A DNA stretch of 64,000 nucleotides from NCBI GenBank assembly GCA_001557505.1, contig LSAX01000011.1, positions 1,984,001 through 2,048,000 of the forward strand, in the 5' to 3' direction. The notes beneath the pieces were generated by a model that ran no database searches, was not told the DNA's origin, and was given only the letters and a program-made list of their open reading frames with translations. The stretch comes from Reticulascus tulasneorum (taxonomy: Eukaryota > Ascomycota > Sordariomycetes > Glomerellales > Reticulascaceae). Shown piece by piece: positions 44,423 through 54,930 of this stretch. Positions within the stretch are counted from its first letter, which is position 1. Each line of letters begins with the position of its first letter. The translations under genes and the position numbers were made by a program.

Positions 44423-45564
44423 CTCGGGGATGGTCGTTCTGTACGACGACGGTGGTTGGCTACGAGGGACTGAGTCTCGGCCAATGCTTAGGGTGAAAAG
44501 AGTGAGTTTGAGCGCTTTATTATATGCAAATACTCCAGCACCCGCATTCTGAAAGGAATAGTTATATCCGTTTGCTATGTCCGCCTGGTTACAAATACAC
44601 AAACATCTGATCTTTTCAGCCGAGTTAATCTGGATACTATATCTGACTCCACATGTCCCTTTCGCCAAGAGGAGATTTGGCTGCGCGTTGTTTGTGGCCG
44701 CCAATGAGAACAACCCTCTAGATGGGGGCGTTAGATTGTACCAAATTAACCTCGCTCGCACAGGCTCGGCAAGTCGGCAGGCGAGTGGCTTTGCGATTCG
44801 GGCGCGGTCCGTGGCAGCAGGATAAATCCCGAGTGGGGACTGGCGAGAACGTGGCTAATATCGGGAGACTGTCTACCGGAGACCCTTTCGGACCCCTGAA
44901 GCACAGACCCGGAATATATCTGATGTATGCAATACAGCTGCTTAGATGAATTGTTACATACCTCCGGCCTGAAAGGAGAAAGCAAATCGGGAGGCTGAGG
45001 ATTCCAATGTGCATGCGTTATGTGATTTAGATTAGCCTATATTTGCCACCGAACCTCAACGACTCCGTCTCAGTCGTCGGGCCCGTACTTCAATCTGATC
45101 AACTCGTCATGCTCTTTATATCGAGACACTAGTCAACATTAGTGAAGTATGATGTTGCAGTTGCTATCCTCACAAAAGACTGAGCAAGCTACGGTCCTCC
45201 GAGAGAGCCGTAACGGTCACAATCCAGAAATCTTCTCGGTCCTCGCCAACCCCCCAAGATACGATTACAGTCAAATCCACATCGATAACTAATACTTAGA
45301 ACGAACATTAATGACCTAGTGGCATCAGAACGACAGGGTCACTTACATATCATTTCAATACAGAGTACAAGCCCAAGATATCCAGTATCGGGGTCGAGGA
45401 GTCGATTCTCGATTCCACCTATTCGCCATATATGGGACCTGCCGCCCAGGCTAATTAACGCTTCTTTCTCACCATTTTGACATTCAATTTAAAGCCTCAC
45501 TGTATCAGTTGCTTGATCTCGAGGTCAACACTTCTTGAGAAACAATATGTCATATAAAAACCAC
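44423..45564. other. intergenic, nothing recognised
   Basis: Promoter of the LPMO-like gene and 3' flank of the next gene. Only short overlapping frames. Confidence 0.45.
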
Positions 45565-46218
45565 TTATTCCGCAGTCCAATTCTTGTTGATCACATCAAC
45601 AATGACACCGTGGTCCTCATGCTGCTTGAGCCCTGAAACCACCACTACTGCCGCGATGCCTTCAAGGCCCTTAACACGAATTGGGACACCACCACCATGA
45701 ATTGCGTACTTTGCAGACTGATCCTGGCTCATTCCAAACTTCTCCCGAAATTTTTCTTCGTTGCCTTCGTACTTGCAGTGCTGAAACCAAGTACTGGCAC
45801 CCCATCGCAGGACAGTGTTTCGCTTGCGTTGCACCCAGATCTCATTATCCGGCATCGTTCCAGAACCAACAGCGCATTGAAACAAGACCTGGCCACTGTT
45901 GGCTAACATAATCGATATCAGAGTTGGTTTTTGTTCCGAGAATGGAAGCAAGCGAGCGTAGAGCAGATGCCCGAGCTCCCAGGCATCTGCGGCCGTGAAC
46001 GAGTCTAAGACAAAAGAGTCACAACTCTCCTTCACTGCTTCAGCCTACCAGAAAAGTCAACTATTACCCGGGTATTGAAATCGTAGAGAAACGGAATTTA
46101 CGTCTTCTGGAGGTTCAGGAATAGCTATTAGTGGACCAGCTCCCTCGTGGACGGCAAGAATCTCTCGAAGTCCGACGCCGGGCGCTGGGTCCCGGCGGCG
46201 TAGAACTTGCTGTGGCAT
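45565..46218 (-). CDS. heme-degrading-domain protein (UPF0303, YBR137W-like)
   Basis: Two exons, 46102-46218 and 45565-46044, phase 0, 198 residues. ATG at 46218 (MPQQVLRRRDPAPGVG). Exon 1 ends GPLIAIPEPPED and exon 2 begins AEAVKESCDSFVLDSFTAAD. Family landmarks are AWELGHLLYARLLPFSEQKP, LISIMLANSGQVLFQCAVGS, NTVLRWGASTW, FGMSQDQSAKYAIHGGGVPI and GLEGIAAVVVVSGLKQHEDH. This is the heme-degrading/GlcG-like fold. Yeast Ybr137w is a cytosolic decamer linked to the GET pathway and heme tolerance; the same role here is inference. No signal peptide. Confidence 0.85.
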
Positions 46219-46797
46219 TCTCCTCCGGTCCTCGAGAAATACTTTATAAAACGGTGAAGGATCAATCGCCGGTAGAGACGTTCGGTGTTCTAGTTATTGC
46301 TCATGTGAAGTTCAACTCCATGAGGTCAGGAGCGGGGTTTTCTGGAGAAATCTGTTGCTCCGCTTTCGAACGGATCCCAGTGATTATTAGTAATAATCAC
46401 AACGTGGGGATAAACCTAGTGCTTGACGAAGACTACGTTCAATCGAAGTGCGAATATATGTTACTAAAATGAAATTGGATATGCCCGAAACTTATTGGGT
46501 AATGAAGAGTTTCTAAGAGATGGACTTTGACTATGGAATTTCCTGTACCGCCCCAGTTTGCTTAGTTTAATGTACCAGTTATTTGGCTCAACACCGTGAC
46601 AATGAACACTCGATAGTTATCTTCGTTTCATTTGACAACATCAACATGTGCATACAACTATTCTGTCCAGTACCCTTTCGGGTATGCCTCGCTACGAGAT
46701 GCGGGACGCAGGCCGGACGCCTTCAAACAGACCCTGCTCTAGTAGAAACTTGCCAGTGTGTACCAGTCGTCGAATAAAGGATATCCATAAACAATAT
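46219..46797. other. intergenic spacer
   Basis: Between the heme-degrading-domain gene (its promoter) and the 3' end of the AAA ATPase gene. Nothing recognised. Confidence 0.45.
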
Positions 46798-49520
46798 CTA
46801 GGCTCTGATCCCATTCTCTTTGAGCCAGTCATCAGTTTTATGCCCATGGGTCTTGTCCAGATACTTCTCAAACTCGTCCCCAACCCCGATGACGTGCTGA
46901 AGGTGATGGAAGTTCAGCTTCTCGCCCTTCCTGAACTGGGCCAACTCTCGAGCGACTGAGATAGAGTTCCTGATGTCTCTACCATTGAGCTGGAACTCCG
47001 CTAGGTCATCTAGATGATCGTTCAAATCGTCAAAATCTACATTCTCTGGGTCGGTCTCCTTTAATGTCCGGAAGAAGTTCCGCCAGATCTTGCGGCGATC
47101 TGCTTTTCCAAGTGAAGAGTAGTGTAAAGCGAGCTTGATACGGGACTTGAATGCCTCATCAAAAGTGCCGACTCGGTTGGATGTCAGAATGAGTATTCCC
47201 TCGTAGTACTCGAGAACACGAAGGAAAACCGAAACGAGAGCGTTGCGGTGCAAATCGGTGAGTGTTCGCTCTTCAAGAAACACGTCTGCTTCGTCAAGGA
47301 GCACCACGCAACCCCATATTTTGCCAATGTAGAGAACCGACTCGAGGTAGTTCTCGACGCTTTCCGGGCCTGTTCCAACATCGCCACAGGTTACGCGGTA
47401 CAGAGGTCGCTGGACCAGCTCCGCAACGCTCTCGGCGGTTAGAGTTTTACCCGTGCCTATACGATCGTCAGGATTAGCCGCGGTGGACATCAAAGGAAAT
47501 AGACCCGATCGGGCTTTTATCAACGCACCTGGTGGCCCATGCAGGAGAATGAGAGAGCCGTTTCCTTTACCTTGCATGAGGTCGGCAGATCTCTCCTTTG
47601 AATTGTGCACTTGGACGACTGCTTGAATGAGTTCCTTCGCAGCGGGCTTTAGAACAAGGCGGTCAAAGGCAACTTTGTTCCACGTGATTGGCTTGATATA
47701 GTCAACCAGCAGGGCCTCTTTGCAAGATCATTTCGTCAGACCTTTTTCTTTGCATTGGGCAGGAAGGCTTACTCCATTTCTTGTCTTGAATCGAAAATCC
47801 GCTAATCTTGCTTGGAAAGATGAGCTCAAGACCATTACCAGGAGGGTTTTCTTTGCTTAGATCTTCGTCATTGATCTCGCCAGATGCCTGGTAAGGCTCA
47901 TCCAGGAACTCTTCAGCATCGGGATGAAGTTCCCGGTAAGTGTCGTAATCAATCATGAAGCGGTAGTTGGCGGGCTACAACCTTAGCAAATGGCATCATA
48001 ATTCCTAGTCAGGAAGCTGAACGTACCCCTTGACTTATTTGTATTTGGCCGGGGGCGGAGTAAGAAATAAAGATCTTTCGGCGACACATCCAATATGTTT
48101 GACTGCGATTTAGGACCATTTCTCTTACTTCAGGCGCGGCGTATTGCAGAGGGTACGCCTTCAAACTCTGTATGTTGGTTGGCTTAAGCGGCACTCTTAC
48201 GGTTTTGGACGAAGAAACCAGCTGAAACTTTCCAGTAAATGACCACTGGGACAATTCCAATGTAATAATGCCTCGCCTAGGGCTGAACTCTAGCGGTTGC
48301 GAGCCACATTGATATGTCTCTATTGGTTCCCCTGGGACCGCAATGATGGCATCCCAAGAGAACAGTTTGTCGAGATGCACTGCAGTCACCATACCCCGCT
48401 GGAACAAACGTTTCGCGTTCTCATCATCGTCCTTCGTTGCATCTAAAAGCTGCCGCATCTGAATTTGCAATTTGGCGTCAAAACCATCCATGGCCTGCTC
48501 GATCTTATGTCGGCAATGAAAGAGTACAAGATGCCAATGAACATTTTGAGTCATTGATAAGGGCTCAAACTGCTGGAGCGCTTTCTTTAGAGGTTCGGAA
48601 AGGTTGCTAATCCTTTGCTGCAAATAATTCTCCTCAGTATAGTTTGAGGCATGTGGAGAAAACTGGCAGTCATATTGTTGTTCTACGACGAATGAAATTG
48701 CAGGATACTTCTTCAATATAGCATCGATGTAAAGGAGGCCAGATTCTGGGGTTTGACCACGCGCTGTAAGATGTCTCTTAATGAACAAAACCTCTTTGAT
48801 AACTTTTCCGCGGTCTTTGGCTTGGGAGCTAGGACGGCCGCCAGCCCTATGAATGAGAAGCCAGTCGGGGCGCTCATCACTGGGGCCGAGGTCTTGTCCT
48901 ATATGTTCAGCGTCGCTCCCCGCTTTGTTGCGACTGTTGCTGTGTCTGGATTGCTTCTGCGGTGGGTTCTTAATCAATTTCTCCCTGCTCAGCTGGGGCC
49001 GCTCCAAAGCATCGATTTCAGCGTCGCTATCCACTGTGTTACCACTGCTGCTGTGTCTGGATTGCTTCTGCGGTGGTTTCTCAAGCGATTTCTCCTTGCT
49101 CAGCTGAAGGTGTTCCAAAGCATCGATTTCATAATGCAGTTTGCGCCGTATATCCAATAGTTGAGTGTAATAAAGTGACTCAGGACCCCCATCATAGTAT
49201 CTCATGTCGAATGCTAGATCGAATCTGGGATGATGATGCGTGGATTCCACAAGATCCGCGAAATCTCCAGGCTCTTTGAGGAGGGCGGGCCCTGTTCCAT
49301 TGAGCCTATCGTTCAAATCCCATTTGAGCTGCGCTAGAACTCGAATATTTTGCAACAAGTTATGGAGGATTCTCGACTGCGGTGAGGGCCCGAAAACGTC
49401 AACGTCTAAGTCGTGGGCTCTTCGGGCAAGGTGAGCGTACAGATCACCTGCCTCTGTCTCATCAAGAACAACGGGACCAGGAACCACCTCACCCATTGCG
49501 GAGCTGTCGGACGAGTCCAT
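46798..49520 (-). CDS. fungal AAA ATPase with DUF7025-type N-terminal region
   Basis: Four exons: 48027-49520, 47773-47974, 47529-47717 and 46798-47456, all in phase, 847 residues; ATG at 49520 (MDSSDSSAMGEVV). The N-terminal half includes VIKEVLFIKRHLTARGQTPE and the Tyr-rich FSPRRGIITLELSQWSFTGK, and matches the large fungal AAA family. Exon 2 gives FMIDYDTYRELHPDAEEF. The AAA module has Walker A HGPPGTGKTLTAESVAE (split by intron 3), Walker B GCVVLLDEADVFLEER, sensor 1 ILILTSNRVGTFDEAFKSRI with the candidate arginine finger, and a C-terminal small domain. It probably remodels protein complexes; client unknown. A 37-residue unit is duplicated in tandem (48906-49130), a feature I would not expect in the family. 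A small gene starts 57 bp upstream on the same strand. Confidence 0.88.
48906..49130. repeat. 111-bp in-frame tandem duplication within the AAA ATPase gene
   Basis: Two units spaced exactly 111 bp apart (CATCGATTTC at 49010 and 49121; TTCAGCG at 48906 and 49017). They encode EIDALEHLQLSKEKSLEKPP with its tail, and EIDALERPQLSREKLIKNPP with its tail; both copies share PPQKQSRHS. Divergence of about a third of residues means it is not a very recent copy. Confidence 0.85.
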
Positions 49521-49577
49521 GATCTAAGAATTGAGGTAATAATGATCAAATGCCTCTGAGCGGACGGGGGCGCTGTT

Positions 49578-50300
49578 TCAATAGACCAGCTTTGTCGAAC
49601 GATCCGCGATGTTGGGGACGGAGGGGACGGAGGGGAGACGATTAATGGCCTCCTTTGAAAGATCGCCAGTACGTGTCCGCTTTCCAGTGGTTGTTGCTTG
49701 TTGTCGTATTGATGCCATGTAGTCCGCAGCGGCGGCGGCGCGCTCTTGGGTAGCTGAGTTCTGGAACTCTGCTGGGTCGGATTGATCAGCAAATGGCCGT
49801 GGCTGGCTGAGGCGCCAAACTGCGTTATCAACGTCGTTGTCACAAAGGGACAAAGTTCGAATGGCCACTTCTCGCCTTGCTGCAGTGCGAGATATCACCG
49901 CTTTGATGCTGGCCTCTGGAGGGGGAGGCTTTGAGTCTTCGCTGACTGACAGCTTCAATGGATAGATGTCAGAAACAAGCAGTAAGGGAATGAGTAAGAT
50001 TCTCACAGTCTTGAACCCAAAGATAGAATTCTTAGGACCCGTGTGCAGCGCCGATAGCAAATATTGCGAGGACTCACCAATTCTGTTATCAGAAATGGTG
50101 GACTTGACAGCGAGACCAGGCTGTCGCTGCGCGAGGGTCCCAAGTGCTAGACGAAGATCCGGTTTCCCGGACGACGAGACTGACGATGGCCGGCTCGAGA
50201 TTGATCTCAAGCCTCTCTCTTTCTGCGTTTTGCGGCGATCTTGAAAGCTGCCTCTGCCTGGTACTTCTGGTGCTGGGGGAGGTATTCGCGCCGCCTCCAT
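49578..50300 (-). CDS. small hypothetical protein upstream of AAA ATPase
   Basis: ATG at 50300 (MEAARIPPPAPEVPG). Although the frame is open throughout, a GTGAGT donor (exon end 50078), a CTGAC branch-like site and an acceptor (exon start 49945) define a 132-nt intron that removes a stretch rich in hydrophobic, non-conserved-looking residues. Spliced product is 196 residues. The N-terminal part is basic and Ser-rich; the centre (EASIKAVISRTAARREVAIR, TLSLCDNDVDNAVWRL) looks like a UBA-type three-helix bundle; the tail is disordered. I do not recognise a named family. Only 57 bp separate its stop from the ATG of the AAA gene, so the two may share a transcript or be a single gene with an unseen intron. 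Confidence 0.6.
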   Translation of the reverse strand: MEAARIPPPAPEVPGRGSFQDRRKTQKERGLRSISSRPSSVSSSGKPDLRLALGTLAQRQPGLAVKSTISDNRIGESSQYLLSALHTGPKNSIFGFKTVRILLIPLLLVSDIYPLKLSVSEDSKPPPPEASIKAVISRTAARREVAIRTLSLCDNDVDNAVWRLSQPRPFADQSDPAEFQNSATQERAAAAADYMASIRQQATTTGKRTRTGDLSKEAINRLPSVPSVPNIADRSTKLVY

Positions 50301-50871
50301 CAGTGGTGGGTAAGTCAGTGATTACGTCTTACCAAACAATGCTGAATGGTTGAGACATGGGTCTCCAGAGGTTAATTACGGACGTAGATTGCTTGCAAAT
50401 CATTCACGGACCAGGACTTGCTTTAATGCTCGAATTGACTTGAGTTTTTGGTTTACTGACTGCGATGCGTGCGACGTGGGTTGAACAGAGAATGGCCAAA
50501 TGCTAGCGTTGGACAGTATGCGTACTTCTTCACCAAGCTCACCTAGGTAGGCTGCTGGTGGGGTACTTCGTAATTAATGGTTTGGTCCCCGCTCGAACCT
50601 GCACCTAGCCGTTCGGAGGCCGCCGGTTACGCAGGTCACGAGACCAGGCTCTGCGCGAACATCTGTAATTATAGACCCATCGCGAAATGACTTTTGAGAG
50701 CGACTAACATCTCTGCCCAATGTATTTGTCCGTAAACTTGGATTAACGTATTTGGAAAGCCCAAATCCGCAATCGCTTAGACCGAAACCCCACGCCTGGT
50801 ATTGTTGTTGGGAAACGGGCATTTCTCGATCATCACGAAAGACCTCTCTATGCAGTCTACGTCCCCTAAAC
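50301..50871. other. divergent promoter spacer
   Basis: Lies between the small hypothetical gene and the NWD-type gene, transcribed in opposite directions. Nothing else recognised. Confidence 0.45.
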
Positions 50872-52658
50872 ATGGCTGAGGAGGCAGGAAATTGCTTGCG
50901 ACAGTGGTACATAGCAAGTCATGAAGATGAGTGAGTTGTTCATGCACCATATAATTCAATAGGCTTGAGTGCTGAGCAAGTATGAAGGGAATGCCTGAGT
51001 CCTGCCAAAGAATCCTTTCTGCAGGCGGTCTCGATCTTTAAGACCGAGTTGACGAAGGATCCTAAAAAGCAGGCAATAGAATTTCAAAGCAGTACACTTG
51101 CGGACGTGGAGAATACTGTTCGGGATGCGCAGCAACGATATGAGACCCACCGGAAGGATGGGAAGCTAAGAGATAGGCTGCAGAGGCTCACCCAGGTCAT
51201 CCACCACTACGGAAACATCATGGATGTCTTCGTTCAGCATCACCCAGAGTATGTTGCTCTGGCATGGGGTGCAATGAAGTTTGTCTTTGTAGTAAGTCTG
51301 ATGATCGCCGGAGAGAGGAAATCGGCCTGACATGCAAGGCGTGCTTCGCAGACTTTTCTCAATCATGAAGCTACTGCCTCCGCACTCATAAAGGGTCTCT
51401 GCCAGGTGGCAGCAGCTCTTCCTCGAGCCGAGCTATCGCTCATACTATATCCTACATCCATGATGAAGAGAGCCATCGCACAGCTCTACGCTAATATAAT
51501 CAAGTTCTTGCTTCGAGCCAGAGAGTGGTACGAAGAGCACTGGGCGAAGCATCTCTGGCACGCGATATCTAGGCCAGTCGAGTTGCGGTTCACCGGGTTA
51601 ATAAATGATATCGAATCGCTATCCGCGGCAGTGGATAACCTCGCCATGCAGGGCTCTCGGGCTGAGCAACGGGAAATGCATCGAAAATTGGATCAGGGAA
51701 ACTCCGAGTTGGCGGCTCTTCGGTTGGAAGTCGAGGGAGCTAGAGAACTGATATCATGTGAGCCTCGAACGAAACATTTGCAGTGGGCAGAGAACGCTGG
51801 CTAATTAACATAGCTTTGAAGAGCCTCATGTCGAGTGCATTCGTCAATACGAACAGCCTCATAACTAGTGGTCAAGCCTCCAGCATTATCCACTCAATTC
51901 CCAACAAGCCGCAACTGGACCCAAAATTGGCGTACCAACATAACCTGAGTATGCGAAATAGACGTCTCAAACTAGGTCTCGCCCCAAGTAGTTACCCGGC
52001 CCTTACGCCAACACTTCACTCGTGGTCTCACGCAGCCGGCTCCTCGGTTCTGGCCCTCCAAGGCCCATACGCTTCGAGGATGAAACTGCAAGATCTTGCA
52101 ATCTGTCTTATAGAGATCCTGAGACGCGCTGGGATTCCAACCTTCTGGGTACTGCATTCTAGTGCGAGTGGTGCCTCCGCTGTTGTACTTGACTCGCCGG
52201 AAGACGTTTTGAGGTGCTTTGTACAACAAGCGACGGCTCTCTTCCTCATTAATGAGACAGAAGCTACTGCTTCTTCTATACACGCACAGTTAAAGGCTAG
52301 TCGCAACATCAAGGATTTTGTAGAACTGCTTCGAGTGTGCTTCCGCAATATCCCCGTGGTTTATGTAATCATTGACCTCGGAGGCTTCGACCTGAGCACA
52401 GATAATGGTCCGGGATTCTCCGTGGTCCCAGCTCTGACACAGCTGATTGATGTCCTAAGAGACGCTGGATCACGGACTGTCGTGAAGATATTCACGACTT
52501 CATGGGTCGATGGTGTTAAGCCGAAATCGCTACCGAGTTCCCGTACGAATCGAGTCGACGTGTTTCGCGGTTTAGATCTTGGACAGCAGCGACCTGTGAG
52601 TTTTGGAAGACCACTGGTTCGAGGACGAGGACGGGGCGCTCCGATGCGGGGCCGATAA
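50872..52658 (+). CDS. NWD/DUF7708-type N-terminal-domain protein without a NACHT ATPase
   Basis: Four exons: 50872-50930, 51000-51291, 51352-51757 and 51814-52658, in phase, 533 residues; ATG at 50872 (MAEEAGNCLRQWYIAS). The N-terminal half is the helical domain found at the front of fungal NACHT/WD40-type receptors: FLQAVSIFKTELTKD, FQSSTLADVENTVRDAQQRY, VIHHYGNIMDVFVQHHPEYV, ALAWGAMKFVFV, FLLRAREWYEEHWAKHLWHA. The C-terminal half resembles a decayed P-loop region (ALQGPYASRMKLQDLAICLI; NIPVVYVIIDLGGFDLST) with no GKT or Walker B Asp pair. It ends in an Arg-Gly tail (RPLVRGRGRGAPMRGR). Likely role: recognition or signalling adaptor; inferred from family only. Confidence 0.75.
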
Positions 52659-53113
52659 GAAGAGCATACCCAACAGGTTCTTCTTTATACGCCGTAACGG
52701 TGGGGTGACGCACCGTTGGAGAGACCTGACTGTGGCTGTGGACAGTCACGATACAATATTACACAAGTAAGGCCAGGCTCCAAGACACGGTGTCGAACTT
52801 CGATACTACTTCGCGCGTCATACAACTATTGCGTTAATCATATGTCATAATCCTGCCAGTTGAGGTCATACTGCAAGAAACAGACAGTCCGTGCTGTATT
52901 AAATCCGTACAGCAACTAAAGTAGCTTGTCACCTGGATATATAGAACAACTGACGCGCATTGTGAAGTATCAAGAGCAGCAACGGTCCATATCTTCTACA
53001 ACTAAACTCCAATGCAAAAGGCGGCACCTATTTGAAAGTGACTATAGCTCTCGGGAACTTACTGGTGCTTTGCCACCTGTCTCCCGATGTAGTTTTCAGT
53101 ACACTTTCACCGT
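52659..53113. other. convergent 3' spacer
   Basis: Between the NWD-type gene and the first UstYa-like gene. Nothing recognised. Confidence 0.45.
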
Positions 53114-53749
53114 TTATACCCAGCTCAACGGCATACATTTATAAGTTCCCAACTCGGCATCGCTAACAGAGTGCTCTCCTTCGGAGTCCTCAATAAGTTG
53201 GTTGACGCAGTGCTTTGCATGATAGAAGCTCAGCGTCTTGTTGTCCACCCATTCCCTTCTCTCATTCACTGCCATCCCAAGCTTTCGCCACATAAAGAGA
53301 CAATGCTCTGTGTGGAACTTCCGAGTATAGATGTGTGTGAACTCTCCGCGCTCAAGCTGGTCGACCGTGAGTTGCTCCGTCATGTTGGAATCTCTGTACC
53401 ATGGCCTGTCGTGGAAAACGGGATACTCGGCGCTGAGTTCTTCGTAAAAGCATTGAGGCGGTATCCAGCCGTATATCGTCGGTTCCATCTTGCATCCTCG
53501 GGATATAGCCATTGCACTGCTATTTCCGCAGTCATTCATGAGCGCTGTCTCTGGTGCTGTCGATTCGTGGATCGAATAGGTGGTGATGGTAAGAATAACC
53601 CCAATAGTGAGGATGATTGCTGAAAATAGAACTCTGATGTGATTCCGGCGGGGTTCGCTGGCTCTCTCCAATTCATTTTTGCTATCCTCCTCGAGATAGC
53701 CGTACGGGGTAGCAGAGAAACTGTTTCTCGGCTTCTCTGGATTGGCCAT
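53114..53749 (-). CDS. UstYa-like (DUF3328-type) oxidase A
   Basis: Single exon, 211 residues. The frame is open to 53809 but that codon is GTG; ATG at 53749 (MANPEKPRNSFSATPYG). A short cytoplasmic N-terminus is followed by one membrane helix (HIRVLFSAIILTIGVILTIT), then the luminal domain. That domain has the two HxxHC motifs that define UstYa-family oxidases, HTEHC (FHTEHCLFMWRKLGMA) and HAKHC (YHAKHCVNQLI). Between helix and motifs are SRGCKMEPTIYGWIPPQCFY and YPVFHDRPWYRDSNM, a variant central region compared with the second copy at 55862. UstYa proteins act in fungal peptide natural-product pathways on core-peptide side chains. Divergent from the peptide gene at 54662, with 912 bp between start codons. 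Confidence 0.8.
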   Translation of the reverse strand: MANPEKPRNSFSATPYGYLEEDSKNELERASEPRRNHIRVLFSAIILTIGVILTITTYSIHESTAPETALMNDCGNSSAMAISRGCKMEPTIYGWIPPQCFYEELSAEYPVFHDRPWYRDSNMTEQLTVDQLERGEFTHIYTRKFHTEHCLFMWRKLGMAVNERREWVDNKTLSFYHAKHCVNQLIEDSEGEHSVSDAELGTYKCMPLSWV

Positions 53750-54661
53750 TCTTATCAAGCCGGATTGGTCTTCTTGCTGTGGACAAAATAATTTGCTTCC
53801 CTTTGCCACACAAGGACAGTCATGAAGATCGTAAAACGATATGTCTAAGATTCTTCAAAGAAATGTAAAAGGGAAAATGAGAATTCCAAGATTTGCTCTG
53901 ATACAGCATCAAATGGGAAATTTCCTAATTAATTCAGAGTCAACTAAAGCAACGATTCAAAGTCTAGTTAATCTGTGTGAAGGGCGGTGGCTGCAGGGAA
54001 ATCCAAGTCGAACGGAGATGCGAGCATGATCCAATGAATGGGATGGAGCAAACATTAACGCAGACTTTAGCAAACCCATGTTGAGCAAAACCCCACAGCA
54101 AGGGAGCTGGGAAATGACACGCTCATAACCTTGCATGAATCAAATTCAGCATTTTCCCAATCTGGAAGTTGGGGGCCATTTTAGTCTTATGGCGAAGGGA
54201 ATGGCCCCAGAGGAATTTGTTGTCAGGGGAATATGTCGTTGTACTAATAAACTTGCTACATCTGCGACCACACATAATCATCGGCGTTTGTGGCAATGAT
54301 CAATTCTGCCTCAACCTAGTATCCGTGCCGGTGACACACATCGCAGTACTCTACCTGCGGTCGAGAGTAACCGATCATCAGCGGTTCGTTCACTCCTGCC
54401 TTAATTGGGCTTTGCTGCTCTTGTGAGCAGCGAGCATATTCGTTGATTGTCGGATATTGAACTAGAAAGGAGTCCAGTATGCGAAACAAAGGTTGCCATA
54501 CTCCATTGCCATTAATAGGTGGCAGGCTTCAAAGATATTAAGAATGTAGTCCCTCACGAAACAATCCGAAATCATCCAGTTCTTACCTGCTTCTTTGTCT
54601 TCCGCACTTCATCTCAAACTGAGACTACCTAGTTCCATCGTCAACCACCAAAGACACAAAT
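53750..54661. promoter_or_regulatory. divergent promoter between UstYa-like A and the small peptide gene
   Basis: Holds the regulatory sequence for both genes. No coding frame of note and no clear motif that I can name. Confidence 0.4.
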
Positions 54662-54930
54662 ATGAAATTCTTCACTGTTCTCAGCACCGCTTGTTTGGTG
54701 GTTTTGACCGCTGCAGCACCTCTCATGACAGGAGATGCCCTTGTCAAAGGTAAGGTTCATGTCTAACCGGCTTCTATCCTTCGCATATGTGACTAAATCT
54801 CCATCCAGCTGCTCGAGGCTATCTTTTCTATCCGGTTCCGGCCGGTGAGGACGGAACTGCCATCGTATCTAAGGGTGAGGGAGATATTTTCAGCTTGAAG
54901 AAGCCTAAGCTGACAGTAACACATAGATAA
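54662..54930 (+). CDS. small secreted peptide, candidate ribosomal-peptide precursor
   Basis: ATG at 54662 starts a signal peptide (MKFFTVLSTACLVVLTAAAP). Exon 1, 54662-54749, ends at a GTAAGG donor; exon 2 begins at 54809 after CATCCAG, with a branch-like ACTAAAT. The spliced product is 69 residues: after the signal come LMTGDALVKAARG, then YLFYPVPAGEDGTAIVSKG, and a Lys-rich end at TAA 54930. An alternative third exon is possible: donor GTGAGG near 54874 and acceptor near 54950 would replace the end with an AGADGKGIFKEQ-type sequence that echoes the AGEDG part. There is one Lys-Lys but no Kex2-separated repeats. Position between two UstYa-type genes suggests a precursor whose Tyr-rich segment is modified; a simple small secreted protein is the alternative. 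Confidence 0.55.
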
